From assembly GCA_964461435.1 (NCBI GenBank), contig CAYWUI010000008.1:1-64000 (forward strand): a stretch of 64,000 bases of DNA, given 5' to 3'. Numbering within the stretch: position 1 is the first letter of the stretch; each line of letters starts with the position of its first letter. The notes under the pieces are model-generated. The model did not search any database. It worked only from the letters and a program-made list of their open reading frames with translations, and had not been told where the DNA came from. The stretch comes from G020354785 sp964461435 (GTDB lineage: Bacteria; Bacteroidota; Bacteroidia; Bacteroidales; UBA10428). Position numbers and translations under genes: made by a program. Below are positions 17,709 to 26,412 of the stretch, piece by piece.

Positions 17709-19814
17709 GTGAAAGATTATAAATTTTCAATAGAATGCCTGCTGGTTGGCCTGTTAATGATTGTTCCCGTTTTTTTACGGCCTTCAAACGGACAGCTAAC
17801 TGATTTTCATATCGAACAAAATGACTGCTTCCTGGAAAGAAATGAAAAAGTATTTGTGCAACTTGATAAAAACACTTATATCTCCGGTCAGCCATTGATG
17901 TACAAAGCATATGTCGTCAATGCGTCCTCATTGAAAAAAAGTACGCAAAGCAGGATTATTTACTTCGATATAACAGGCTCCAATGACAAACTTGTATATA
18001 GCTGGAGATCCAATCTAAATAAAAGTATTTGTTCAGGATCAGTTATTATTCCCGATACTATTCCAGGAGGTATTTACACTTTGAGGGCATATACCAACTG
18101 GATGAGAAATGTCTCACCTGCATTTTATTTTAAAACAGGTATAATCATAACAAAAATAAATGAGTCCGGACTTAAACAGATACAGGGACCTGCAATGCCA
18201 TTCGACTATGAAACCGGATCACTATCTTTAAAGCAAATCACCTGCAAATCGGGATATAATCTGGATATTGAAACCGCCCAGCCGGATGAAATTATTATAA
18301 ATATAAGTTCGGAGGATGAGGGTATTTTTAATAGCGGATTATTCCATCTTCTTATGCGTTCACGGGGAAGAATATTGAAGAACATACCAGTTACATTAAG
18401 TAACGGCACGGCAAAAGTTATTATTTCAAAAAATGATATTCCTGCAGGTATTCTTTGTATTGTCCTTCTCAATCATTATAATAATACGGTTGCCGAAAAG
18501 TTAACATATATTTATCCGGACAATTATCCTTCCGTGAAAATAAATGCGTTACAAAAGGCTTATAAAAAAGGCGATAAAGTCGTGCTGGAATTAGAGTTAA
18601 ATAATACCGGATATACCGACACAGCCTGGCTTTCGGTATCGGTATCCGAAAAAACACCATTTCAGGATTTCATAAATAATCAAGGGATCACATCATACAT
18701 GCTATTTTATTCTGAATTTGAACCGGACAATTATGAATGGGATATTCTGCCGGATAACAATAAAAGGCCATGCACGTTTATCCCGGAAAACAGGGGATTT
18801 GTACTTACAGGAAAGGTCCTGCAGAAAACAGACAATGAACCTATCAAAAATGAACTGACTATGTTGTCTTATGCAGATAGTATTACTTCCCTGAAATACT
18901 GCTATACCGATTCAAGCGGTAAATTTTATTTTTTGCTGGACCAGTCCTATGATAACAGGGACCTGATTCTGCAGCTTATTAACTATGGTACAGGAACAAA
19001 AAGTATTACCTGGGAAATAGATAATAAATTCAATCCATATACCTCGCTGAATAACAGCACACTGGAGCTGTCGCCAGAAGCAATTGAATATCTTGAATAT
19101 TGCAGAAAAATCACACTAATTAACGAAATCTACAATGCTAAAGGCAAAAGCAATAGTATGCCCCCGGTTATAAATAATGCCTGTGAACGCAGGAATTTCT
19201 GCGGTAAGCCTGATTATGAAATATACCCTGCAGATTTCGTTGAATTGGATGATTTCAGGGAAATATCAGAAAATATTCTACCCGGTGTAAAATTCAGGAA
19301 AAGACGTGATATCTATTATGTCCAGATTTATGATTTTAAAAACAAAATTATAATGCCCCCCGGTGCAACTGTTCTGTTAAACGGCGTCCCCTGCCAAAGT
19401 CTGGATTATATATCTTCTTTAGGTTCAAATGATATAAAGCGTATAGATGTCTTTCAATCACAAATACTGTACGGCGAACTGTCTTTTTACGGACTGCTGT
19501 CAATTCATACATATGATGGAAAGATTCCTGAGGCCTATCTCGATAACCATGCGTATATTTATAAAAACGAAGTCCGCCTGCCTTATACTTTTCCAGTCAA
19601 TGATATTATACTGCAGACTGAGAAGAGGATAAAAAATCAGCCTGATTTCAGGCAGACATTATACTGGAATCCCAGCCTTATAATAAGCGGGACAAATAAA
19701 GCAATAATTGAATTCACTGCTTCTGATCTGGAAGCCGGGTATAATATTTCCGTGCAGGGCATAACCTCCGGAGGCATACCCCTGGAAGCTGCCAGCGAAA
19801 TAGAGGTCAAATAG
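17709..19814 (+). CDS. Secreted MG2-like macroglobulin-domain protein with plug-like C-terminus
   Basis: A 701-residue exported protein; a GTG at 17709 starts a signal peptide ending near FLRPSNGQ. The segment VFVQLDKNTYISGQPLMYKAYVV is the MG2 (alpha-2-macroglobulin-like) strand pattern, and further beta-sandwich domains follow. A carboxypeptidase-like segment (FVLTGKVLQKTDNEPIKNEL) starts near residue 365, and a TonB-plug-like segment (TVLLNGVPCQSLDYISSLG) near 555. There is no thioester motif. Such proteins recur beside TonB receptor/DUF4249 pairs in this phylum. It is likely outer-membrane associated, but the function is not known. Confidence 0.78.
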   Translation: MKDYKFSIECLLVGLLMIVPVFLRPSNGQLTDFHIEQNDCFLERNEKVFVQLDKNTYISGQPLMYKAYVVNASSLKKSTQSRIIYFDITGSNDKLVYSWRSNLNKSICSGSVIIPDTIPGGIYTLRAYTNWMRNVSPAFYFKTGIIITKINESGLKQIQGPAMPFDYETGSLSLKQITCKSGYNLDIETAQPDEIIINISSEDEGIFNSGLFHLLMRSRGRILKNIPVTLSNGTAKVIISKNDIPAGILCIVLLNHYNNTVAEKLTYIYPDNYPSVKINALQKAYKKGDKVVLELELNNTGYTDTAWLSVSVSEKTPFQDFINNQGITSYMLFYSEFEPDNYEWDILPDNNKRPCTFIPENRGFVLTGKVLQKTDNEPIKNELTMLSYADSITSLKYCYTDSSGKFYFLLDQSYDNRDLILQLINYGTGTKSITWEIDNKFNPYTSLNNSTLELSPEAIEYLEYCRKITLINEIYNAKGKSNSMPPVINNACERRNFCGKPDYEIYPADFVELDDFREISENILPGVKFRKRRDIYYVQIYDFKNKIIMPPGATVLLNGVPCQSLDYISSLGSNDIKRIDVFQSQILYGELSFYGLLSIHTYDGKIPEAYLDNHAYIYKNEVRLPYTFPVNDIILQTEKRIKNQPDFRQTLYWNPSLIISGTNKAIIEFTASDLEAGYNISVQGITSGGIPLEAASEIEVK

Positions 19815-19828
19815 TTAAAGCTGATAAT

Positions 19829-20527
19829 ATGAAGAACCTAATAATATCAATCATTCTTGTTTTAATCACGAATGTGGAACTTATATCCCAGAAATACTAT
19901 TGCAACTGTACTGAAGATATTAGTATAACTGAGGATTTTGAAAAAAAACTGTCTGGCAGGATTTATATAAACAGTAATATGAGTTATGGTTCACCATTCT
20001 TTTATAAATGGGCAAATGGCGATGTTATTATGTCTGACGGACAGGTAGTCAAGAATAAGTATATTCGTTATAACCGTTATTTCGATGACCTTGTATGGCT
20101 CAGAAAATCAGATTATAAAAATGCAACAGTTGATAAGGAAGCCGTTAATGCATTTATTATATATGCTGAAAATAACACCCCCTATGCATACTTCAGAAAA
20201 ACCAGGATTAAAAACTGGTATCAGTCCGATTCATCAGATGTCTTTCTTCAGGTTCTCGAAGAAGGAAATATATCTCTTTATGCTTTCCGTACAGTAATGG
20301 TTAATAAAAATGAAGATGAGATTTATGATAAAAATGTATATTATCTGCAGATAAATAATGATTATTACAAAATCGATGCTAACCGACTGAGCTTACTGCG
20401 AACCCTCCCTGACAAAAAGGCACAGCTAAAGCAAATACTGCACAGGAATAAATTAAAAGTAAGATTCGAACCCCAGCTGATCGAGGCAATAGAACTATTG
20501 AATAAAGATTATGAATTTAGTAATTAG
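19829..20527 (+). CDS. Unknown exported protein, 232 aa
   Basis: The signal peptide (MKNLIISIILVLITNVELISQ) is followed by a mature domain beginning KYYCNCTEDISI, with two cysteines close together. I do not recognise a family. It is the fourth and last gene of the receptor operon, 14 bases after the MG2-like gene, and is probably periplasmic or outer-membrane associated. The C-terminal part (LPDKKAQLKQILHRNKLKVRF) resembles short helical tails found in other small Bacteroidota envelope proteins, but this is a weak resemblance. Confidence 0.7.
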   Translation: MKNLIISIILVLITNVELISQKYYCNCTEDISITEDFEKKLSGRIYINSNMSYGSPFFYKWANGDVIMSDGQVVKNKYIRYNRYFDDLVWLRKSDYKNATVDKEAVNAFIIYAENNTPYAYFRKTRIKNWYQSDSSDVFLQVLEEGNISLYAFRTVMVNKNEDEIYDKNVYYLQINNDYYKIDANRLSLLRTLPDKKAQLKQILHRNKLKVRFEPQLIEAIELLNKDYEFSN

Positions 20528-20563
20528 TCCGGTTTCCCTCAACGACAAGGTACGCAGTAATAA

Positions 20564-22462
20564 CTATTTTCTTTTATAGCATCTTACCCAGTCAATTTCC
20601 ATTGCGGCAGGAAGGTTATTCCCTTTTATTTCTTTATGAAGCCCTGAACTTAGTATTAAATACATAGGTTCCTGTGGAACACCCTGTGATGAGGTGGCTA
20701 CAGTAACACCGTTTATTTTCCACTTAAGCTTATCCTGTGACCATTCCAGGGAATATATATAAAATTCCTTTGAGTATTTCGATAATCCGAGTCTGGATAT
20801 TTTCTTCCTGATACCCCCCCTGGTATTTATATTTCCCCAGTAGCTGCTCATTACCAGTTTATTCTCTGCTTTAGCAATATCTATATGTGGCAAAATCTGG
20901 TCAGATAACATCCAGAATGAATGACTTACAGGATAACTTTCATTAAATTTTATCTTGGCTTCGAATATTCCGTATTTCTGCCTGTAGCTGTTACCCGTAC
21001 TTATAAGTCCGGATGTATAATCAAATTCCCTGGGATAAAATCCTATCTGCGGATTCCAGGCCTTACCTTTAGCCTTTTCTTTCCTGGTCAGTATTTTTAA
21101 AATACCCTTATCAAACTCCAGGTTTTCTCCATCAGTAAAAAAATGTTTATCATGTGCAAGTGAATAGCTATCCTTTATTAAAGCATCCCCCCAAAAATAT
21201 CTGGTCATCCATTTCTTGCGGTCAAGCCTGCCGGATGAAAAATCGTCCTCAAAGCTTACTTCCCACGTTTTTAGCTCGTCAAACCTTGTTGAATCTTTGA
21301 GCTCAAAATACCATACAATCTTTTCCGAGGATTTTAATTCTTTATATTTCTGCTCCATTTTATACTCATCTGATAATTCTAATTTTTTTGCAGGCGGCAA
21401 TAACATGTATTCCTTTACTTTCCTGAAATCATCGGACTGAATATATTTTTCAAGCTTCTCCACCTGTTTGATCCTGTCGGACCCCTCCAGGTTGATATAA
21501 TTTGCGTATAATGCTGATGCCTTAAACCTGAAATTATCTTTGAATCTTTTGGAACTTTTAAGAGTTTTATAATCCTCCAGTTTACGATACTCATCCGTAT
21601 CCTGAAATTTCTGGTTTTCAATTTTACTCCTTTCAGCTTTGTATCCGGCTGAATTAATATATTTTTCCAGTTCAATGTAAGCTTCAAGTTCATGGGAATC
21701 ATGCAGCTCATTATAGTCAATAAGTATAGGTAATTTTATCAGTTTATAATAATTCCTGAACTCCTTTGATTTCTTAAGTCCCTTATATTGCTGCATTTTC
21801 TGATATTCATCCGAGAATTTGAAATCACTTTTTTTCATGGAATGCCTGGCGGCCAAAAAGTCTTTTGATTTGACAAGATCTCTCAGTTCTTCAAAATCCT
21901 TTAGCCTTTTTGATTTATAAAGATCATAAAAATCTGAGTAGCCACTTAACTTTAAAAACTTAAAATAGTTCTTGAATTTGGTTATTCTTTTCTGTTCGAG
22001 GTATTGCTGAAGGATTTTATATAATTCCGAGTTTTCAAATTTCTTTTTAGGTGATAAAGCCATGTAATCTTTAACCTTATTAAACTCCGGTGATTTTAAA
22101 AATTCTTCCAGCTTATGATATTTCTTTAATTCATCAGATTTCTCAAAAGCAATCAGTTCTTTAAGTTCATTTGACTCCTTAATTTTATAATAATTCTTTA
22201 TATCTTTCTCATTTCTAAGTCTCAGATATTCCTGCTCCTTTTTATATTCATCGGTATCTTTAAATTTCTGTGCCTGGATTTCCTTCTTTCTTTGCGCAAA
22301 TTCATCTGATAATACCCGGACTTCCAGTTTTTTAAAGTCGGAAAGTTCCCTGGATTTTGAGAATTCATTAAATGCTTCATATTCCCTTTGAAGAGCTGCT
22401 CTTTTTGCTTCTACCTCTGATGTGCCGGGAATTAAGCCAAGTAAAGCTTTAAGACTTGCCAT
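20564..22462 (-). CDS. Five-repeat helical protein with a GH16-like domain, probable pseudoenzyme
   Basis: A 632-residue protein in two parts. Residues about 36-395 hold five imperfect repeats of 72-75 residues; the anchor S/T-D-E-Y-K recurs at 70, 145, 217, 289 and 364, and S-x-E/D-F at 52, 124, 199, 271 and 343. Residues about 400-632 form a GH16-like jelly roll (FEDDFSSGRLDRKKW ... SHSFWML ... EWSQDKLKWKINGVTV ... MEIDWVRCYKRK). The family's catalytic ExDxxE is here HIDIAK at 526-531: the aspartate remains but both glutamates are replaced. There is no signal peptide (MASLKALLGLIPG). It is probably a non-catalytic, possibly cytoplasmic binding protein. Confidence 0.82.
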   Translation of the reverse strand: MASLKALLGLIPGTSEVEAKRAALQREYEAFNEFSKSRELSDFKKLEVRVLSDEFAQRKKEIQAQKFKDTDEYKKEQEYLRLRNEKDIKNYYKIKESNELKELIAFEKSDELKKYHKLEEFLKSPEFNKVKDYMALSPKKKFENSELYKILQQYLEQKRITKFKNYFKFLKLSGYSDFYDLYKSKRLKDFEELRDLVKSKDFLAARHSMKKSDFKFSDEYQKMQQYKGLKKSKEFRNYYKLIKLPILIDYNELHDSHELEAYIELEKYINSAGYKAERSKIENQKFQDTDEYRKLEDYKTLKSSKRFKDNFRFKASALYANYINLEGSDRIKQVEKLEKYIQSDDFRKVKEYMLLPPAKKLELSDEYKMEQKYKELKSSEKIVWYFELKDSTRFDELKTWEVSFEDDFSSGRLDRKKWMTRYFWGDALIKDSYSLAHDKHFFTDGENLEFDKGILKILTRKEKAKGKAWNPQIGFYPREFDYTSGLISTGNSYRQKYGIFEAKIKFNESYPVSHSFWMLSDQILPHIDIAKAENKLVMSSYWGNINTRGGIRKKISRLGLSKYSKEFYIYSLEWSQDKLKWKINGVTVATSSQGVPQEPMYLILSSGLHKEIKGNNLPAAMEIDWVRCYKRK

Positions 22463-22600
22463 TACCAGTAATTTAATATTTAGTAACTAAATATAAAACC
22501 AAAATCAGTTAAAAAGTATTGTGTAATAATATTTCATTTATTAGTTAAAGATATAAAAAATTCATAATACAAATATTATTCATTCTTTTATACCATATAT

Positions 22601-23749
22601 CTAATAAACTTTAAATCCTGTAAAAGTGGCATTACCTATTTCAGTAGAAGCACCGGAATTTACAACCATATTAATCTTGTCATCCTCGGTTAAATAAAGC
22701 ATAAATGCATACCTGACTTTTGAATCTGCTGGAGCTGATTGAAGTAGTACATCATAAACCCCGTTATTTACATAAATGCTTACCTTTTGTGTAGTTTTTG
22801 CATTATAAGTAAAATAGAAAGAATATAAGCCAGTGGATGAAGCCTCAAAATCCCCGCTTGTGTGATTATATGCCCCTCCAACGTCAACCTTTTCTTCATT
22901 AAAAATAAGATAGTTATCTGTTACCACAGGAACCGTATTAACTGTAGTTTTTTCCGCGTAGAAATAAATACTTTCCGGATTTTTCAGTTCTGAAATATAA
23001 ATCGCATTCCCTCCTGATATTCTGATAGAGTCCTCCTCAATAGTCAATGTCTGATTATCTGTATTATCAAGATATGATGACAGATTAACCGGATTTGCAT
23101 CAGCATTTTTTGTAATTTTTAAAATATCATTGCTTACCGATAAATCCTGAATTTCATTTTCAGGTTCATAATCTATAGGCAATGAACTTTGCTCTGAGCC
23201 GTCGGGATTAATGAGCAGAAGCTCATTATCTTCGGTATTAATTGAAAGAGACTGGATTTCATTTGTCGCATCTTTATCATGATCATCGGGGTCACCGTTC
23301 CCCCCACCCGTTCCGTTGGCAGCATATTCGGCATACAAAGCATAAGGGACTGAAAAGAATTGTGTAGTTCCCATATCCAGGTATTCGCCATTATCAGCGA
23401 ATCTAATTGCCACTTTAAGAAAGTGAGGGTTCAGCCCCCACTTTATATCAGCAAATTTTTCCCTTTCACCCCCTTCACGTGTTCCCTGTCCAATAATAAG
23501 TGTAAACAATCCAAACCTGCTTGTTGTCACCGAATGATTTTCTACCCATTCTACCAGTCCGTCAACACTTGCTGAAATAATTGAAATCCTTACTGATATG
23601 TTCTTATTAGCTAACTCCTCGCCTGTAAAATCACGCGCAACTGCCTGATAATTTATACCTTGAGGGACACCTTGTGAATATCCATCCAGGAAAGTCAGGG
23701 CAGTAAAACATAAAAATGCATTTATACAGATTATCCATTTCATTTTCAT
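22601..23749 (-). CDS. Secreted surface protein with collar-like N-terminus and C1q/TNF-like C-terminus
   Basis: A 382-residue exported protein. I start at the ATG at 23749, which gives a clean signal peptide (MKWIICINAFLCFTALTF) and follows a purine-rich site; a longer TTG start at 23773 is possible. The mature N-terminus (PQGINYQAVARDFTGEELANKNISVRISI ... FFSVPYALYAEYA) is a recurring module of Bacteroidota surface proteins. A glycine/aspartate-rich linker follows (GTGGGNGDPDDHDKD), and the last 130 residues resemble a C1q-like beta sandwich. It is encoded 28 bases after a T9SS-cargo gene and is likely cell-surface or secreted. Confidence 0.72.
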   Translation of the reverse strand: MKMKWIICINAFLCFTALTFLDGYSQGVPQGINYQAVARDFTGEELANKNISVRISIISASVDGLVEWVENHSVTTSRFGLFTLIIGQGTREGGEREKFADIKWGLNPHFLKVAIRFADNGEYLDMGTTQFFSVPYALYAEYAANGTGGGNGDPDDHDKDATNEIQSLSINTEDNELLLINPDGSEQSSLPIDYEPENEIQDLSVSNDILKITKNADANPVNLSSYLDNTDNQTLTIEEDSIRISGGNAIYISELKNPESIYFYAEKTTVNTVPVVTDNYLIFNEEKVDVGGAYNHTSGDFEASSTGLYSFYFTYNAKTTQKVSIYVNNGVYDVLLQSAPADSKVRYAFMLYLTEDDKINMVVNSGASTEIGNATFTGFKVY

Positions 23750-23777
23750 AAGTGACCTGTTAACAGATTCCAAAGTA

Positions 23778-24272
23778 TTACATTTTTATTATCCTTCCGG
23801 TCTTTAACAATTTATTATTCGTCGAATAAACAAAAATCAGGTATACTCCCTGTGTGAAACGTGAAAAATCAATTTGCATTTTATATCCTTCAAAAGCACC
23901 GGAAATATTATGTTTTTCAATATAAACACCTGTTATCGAGAACAATTCTATTCTATATTCAGTTTCTTCTGCATAGTTAAATACTACTATCAGGTTACTG
24001 ACTACCGGATTTGGGAAAAAATCAACCGAATTACTGGAATATTTGAATTTTTTCGTTTTTACACCCGGCTGCTGAAAACCCTGCGTCAAATAGTAATATG
24101 ATTTATCGTAAAAAGTCTCTATTACTGATTCACCAACAGTTGATTGTACAATTTCAAAGTTATTATCATACGAACTTCCCAGGGAAGATATAACGAAATT
24201 AGAAACAGATTGAGAATTCACCGAACCTGTCAATAATATTAAAAATATTAATAACTGACACTGGCGTACCAT
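23778..24272 (-). CDS. Small T9SS cargo protein with type A sorting domain
   Basis: A 164-residue protein with a signal peptide (MVRQCQLLIFLILLTGSVNSQ), a short beta-rich middle, and a C-terminal type IX sorting domain: FFPNPVVSNLIVVF, then RIELFSITGVYIEKHNI and FTQGVYLIFVYSTNNKLLKTGRIIKM. The sorting domain directs passage through the outer membrane via the Por/Gld machinery and is then removed or attached to lipopolysaccharide. The passenger part is only about 65 residues. It is the first gene of a pair with the C1q-like surface protein, which suggests the two are made together. Confidence 0.88.
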   Translation of the reverse strand: MVRQCQLLIFLILLTGSVNSQSVSNFVISSLGSSYDNNFEIVQSTVGESVIETFYDKSYYYLTQGFQQPGVKTKKFKYSSNSVDFFPNPVVSNLIVVFNYAEETEYRIELFSITGVYIEKHNISGAFEGYKMQIDFSRFTQGVYLIFVYSTNNKLLKTGRIIKM

Positions 24273-24381
24273 TTTTTGTTAATCCGTTTGTCCCGCAATA
24301 TCCTTACTATTTAAAGCAAAGCATTGCCAAATTAAAGCATTAAAGTTAGTAATTTATAGATTATTTATTACAATTAGCTGG

Positions 24382-24389
24382 CAAATATA
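24382..24389 (-). promoter_or_regulatory. Candidate -7 box for the T9SS cargo gene
   Basis: TATATTTG read on the minus strand matches TAnnTTTG exactly and lies about 110 bases upstream of the cargo gene start, just beyond the end of the glycosyltransferase gene. No TTTG box is found at the usual distance. Confidence 0.3.
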
Positions 24390-24400
24390 AGCATATTTGC

Positions 24401-25387
24401 TTAAACGCGACATTGCATATTGGCATATTCAGCCACTTCACTTTCATTAATATCAACCATACATTTAAAGTGGCCTTTGGGACATTTTTTATATCCGAGT
24501 TTTGTGCAGGGGCGGCATGATAATCCATTTACCTGAAAGATCACAGATTCTTTGTCCGGTTTATAGGGATACATTCCAAACCCGGGTATTGTATTTCCCC
24601 ATATTGATATAATTTTCTTCTTAAATGCTGCAGCTATGTGCATCATGCCTGTATCATGCGAAATAACCAGCATTGACTGCTTAACCAGGGAGGCAGACTG
24701 GTTTATCGACAACCTGCCGCAATAATTATGAACCCTGCTGCCAGCAGATTTTTTAATCAGCTCTCCATTGTTAAAATCCTCTTTGCCACCGATTAATACT
24801 ACAGGATATTTAATCATGCAACAGATTGAAATAATTTTATCGACAGGCAGCTGTTTTGTGGTATGCCGGGCACCAATCACAAATGCAATGTATCCATTTT
24901 TCAGTTCATTATACTCACTGCTTATATCAGCTACATCTTTTTCATCTATATAATAATCCAGCCCTTTATTATCATTTCTAACATTAAAAATTTCAACTGA
25001 CTTAAAATACCTGTCAACGATGTGTATATCAGGGAGCTTGTTAATTTTAAAGTTTACCATCAGCCATTTCTCAACATTAAGCTTGTCAAATGTGAATGCT
25101 ATTAACCTTAACAGCGTTTTAAGCCTTAATGTCCTTATGTTTTTATGTAAATCTATAATGTAATGATAATTTTCTCTTCTTAGTCTTTTGACTGTTTTAT
25201 TAAAATCATTATCAAGTGAATATATTTTATCTATATAAGGATTGGCTTTCATTACAGGCTCATATTGTTTTTTCAGCAGGTAATGAACCTCTGCATCCTT
25301 GACTTGTGTCTTTAAACAACGTACCACAGGTGTAGTCAGGACAATGTCTCCTATTGAACTAAACCTTACAACAAGAAATTTAACCAC
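24401..25387 (-). CDS. Glycosyltransferase family 9 (heptosyltransferase-like)
   Basis: A GT-B fold glycosyltransferase resembling ADP-heptose:LPS heptosyltransferases. The N-terminus KFLVVRFSSIGDIVLTTPVVRCLK and the segment SHDTGMMHIAAAFKKKIISIWGNT, including the conserved D-T-G-MMHIAAA acceptor/donor motif, are typical. The start is a GTG at 25387. It probably adds a sugar to lipid A-core or another envelope glycan. Its hydrolase neighbour overlaps nothing (12-base gap) and may be co-transcribed. The true sugar donor cannot be read from sequence. Confidence 0.9.
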   Translation of the reverse strand: MVKFLVVRFSSIGDIVLTTPVVRCLKTQVKDAEVHYLLKKQYEPVMKANPYIDKIYSLDNDFNKTVKRLRRENYHYIIDLHKNIRTLRLKTLLRLIAFTFDKLNVEKWLMVNFKINKLPDIHIVDRYFKSVEIFNVRNDNKGLDYYIDEKDVADISSEYNELKNGYIAFVIGARHTTKQLPVDKIISICCMIKYPVVLIGGKEDFNNGELIKKSAGSRVHNYCGRLSINQSASLVKQSMLVISHDTGMMHIAAAFKKKIISIWGNTIPGFGMYPYKPDKESVIFQVNGLSCRPCTKLGYKKCPKGHFKCMVDINESEVAEYANMQCRV

Positions 25388-25399
25388 CCTTTTTATTTT

Positions 25400-26125
25400 T
25401 TATTTAATTTTTCGAAAAAACATTAATAATTCCAACCAGCATTCCTTACTTTCCTTATTTGATTCCCATAGTATCTTTGCTCCATGAGCATTATTATCAC
25501 CGCTATGCCTGTATACTGTCCTGATATTATCAGGTATATTTTCCAGCATTTCCATTATATAGGGATACTCATTTTCTGATGATGACACAAATAAAGGCTT
25601 GTCAAAATTCCTTATCTCCTCTTTTATAGATATTTCAGGCTCAAAATACTCACCCGGACTAAATGCCGCGACTGCACTAACCCTGTCATTATTTTTGCCT
25701 GCCATCATACATAATGATGCAGAGAAAGAGCTGCCAAAAAGTATAACAGGCTTATTATTATACTTACTCACATATTCAATTGCAGCTATAACATCCTTTT
25801 GTGAGTCTATAAGTTTGTACGATATATTATTTGATTGTGCCCTGAAGGCTGTTTCATTCTTAATATAATTTACTTTGCCCCCCGAACGCAAATCAACAGC
25901 CAGGCAATTATAATCAAGGTTAAGCAATTTATCGGCAATTCCAAGATATTCGCCCCTGCTATAACCGTTTTGATGAAACAACAGAATAAAGGGATAGCTA
26001 TAATTATTCAAATAAAGATCAGCTGTAATTTTTAGACTATCTGATGCTAAAAAAGATACTTTTTGCTGACAGAATCCATTACAATTCAGGATAAATAAAA
26101 AACAGAATAAAATCCAATACCTCAT
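25400..26125 (-). CDS. Exported alpha/beta hydrolase
   Basis: A 241-residue alpha/beta hydrolase with a signal peptide (MRYWILFCFLFILNCNGFCQQ). The nucleophile elbow is GSSFS at 131-135 (serine 133), a candidate acid lies in the EYFEPEIS/ENEYPYI region, and the histidine lies in DNNAHGAKI. The oxyanion segment is LLFHQNGYSRGEY. It resembles dienelactone-hydrolase-like esterases acting in the periplasm. It is encoded upstream of the GT9 gene on the same strand and 28 bases after atpC. The substrate is unknown. Confidence 0.82.
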   Translation of the reverse strand: MRYWILFCFLFILNCNGFCQQKVSFLASDSLKITADLYLNNYSYPFILLFHQNGYSRGEYLGIADKLLNLDYNCLAVDLRSGGKVNYIKNETAFRAQSNNISYKLIDSQKDVIAAIEYVSKYNNKPVILFGSSFSASLCMMAGKNNDRVSAVAAFSPGEYFEPEISIKEEIRNFDKPLFVSSSENEYPYIMEMLENIPDNIRTVYRHSGDNNAHGAKILWESNKESKECWLELLMFFRKIK

Positions 26126-26153
26126 TAATAATACTTTGAAAAATCCTATATAA

Positions 26154-26396
26154 TCAGGATATATCTGCCAATACTACAATTTTATTTCTATTTACCTCAA
26201 TAACTCCGCCTGAAATATCAAAAGAAAAGGGCTCATTCTCCTCATTAATGATTTTAATTGTCCCTTTCTCCAGGATTGAAATGATAGGGGCATGGTTCCT
26301 TAAAATGGTAAAAGGGTCTTTTATGCCGGGTACTTTAACAAGTTTTACCTCGCCTTTATACAAGTCTACAGAAGGGGTAATGATTTCCAGGTTCAT
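26154..26396 (-). CDS. atpC: ATP synthase F1 epsilon subunit, short form
   Basis: An 80-residue epsilon subunit of F-type ATP synthase, part of the central stalk with gamma. It contains only the N-terminal beta-sandwich (LEIITPSVDLYKGEVKLVKVPG, then FTILRNHAPIISIL and GGVIEVNRNKIVVLAD). The two C-terminal helices that make up the second half of the usual 130-140-residue protein, and that mediate epsilon inhibition in some bacteria, are absent. There is a proper stop codon, so this is not a broken gene. It follows atpD by 16 bases, separate from the other ATP synthase genes. Confidence 0.93.
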   Translation of the reverse strand: MNLEIITPSVDLYKGEVKLVKVPGIKDPFTILRNHAPIISILEKGTIKIINEENEPFSFDISGGVIEVNRNKIVVLADIS

Positions 26397-26412
26397 TAAT
26401 GATAAATTTTAT

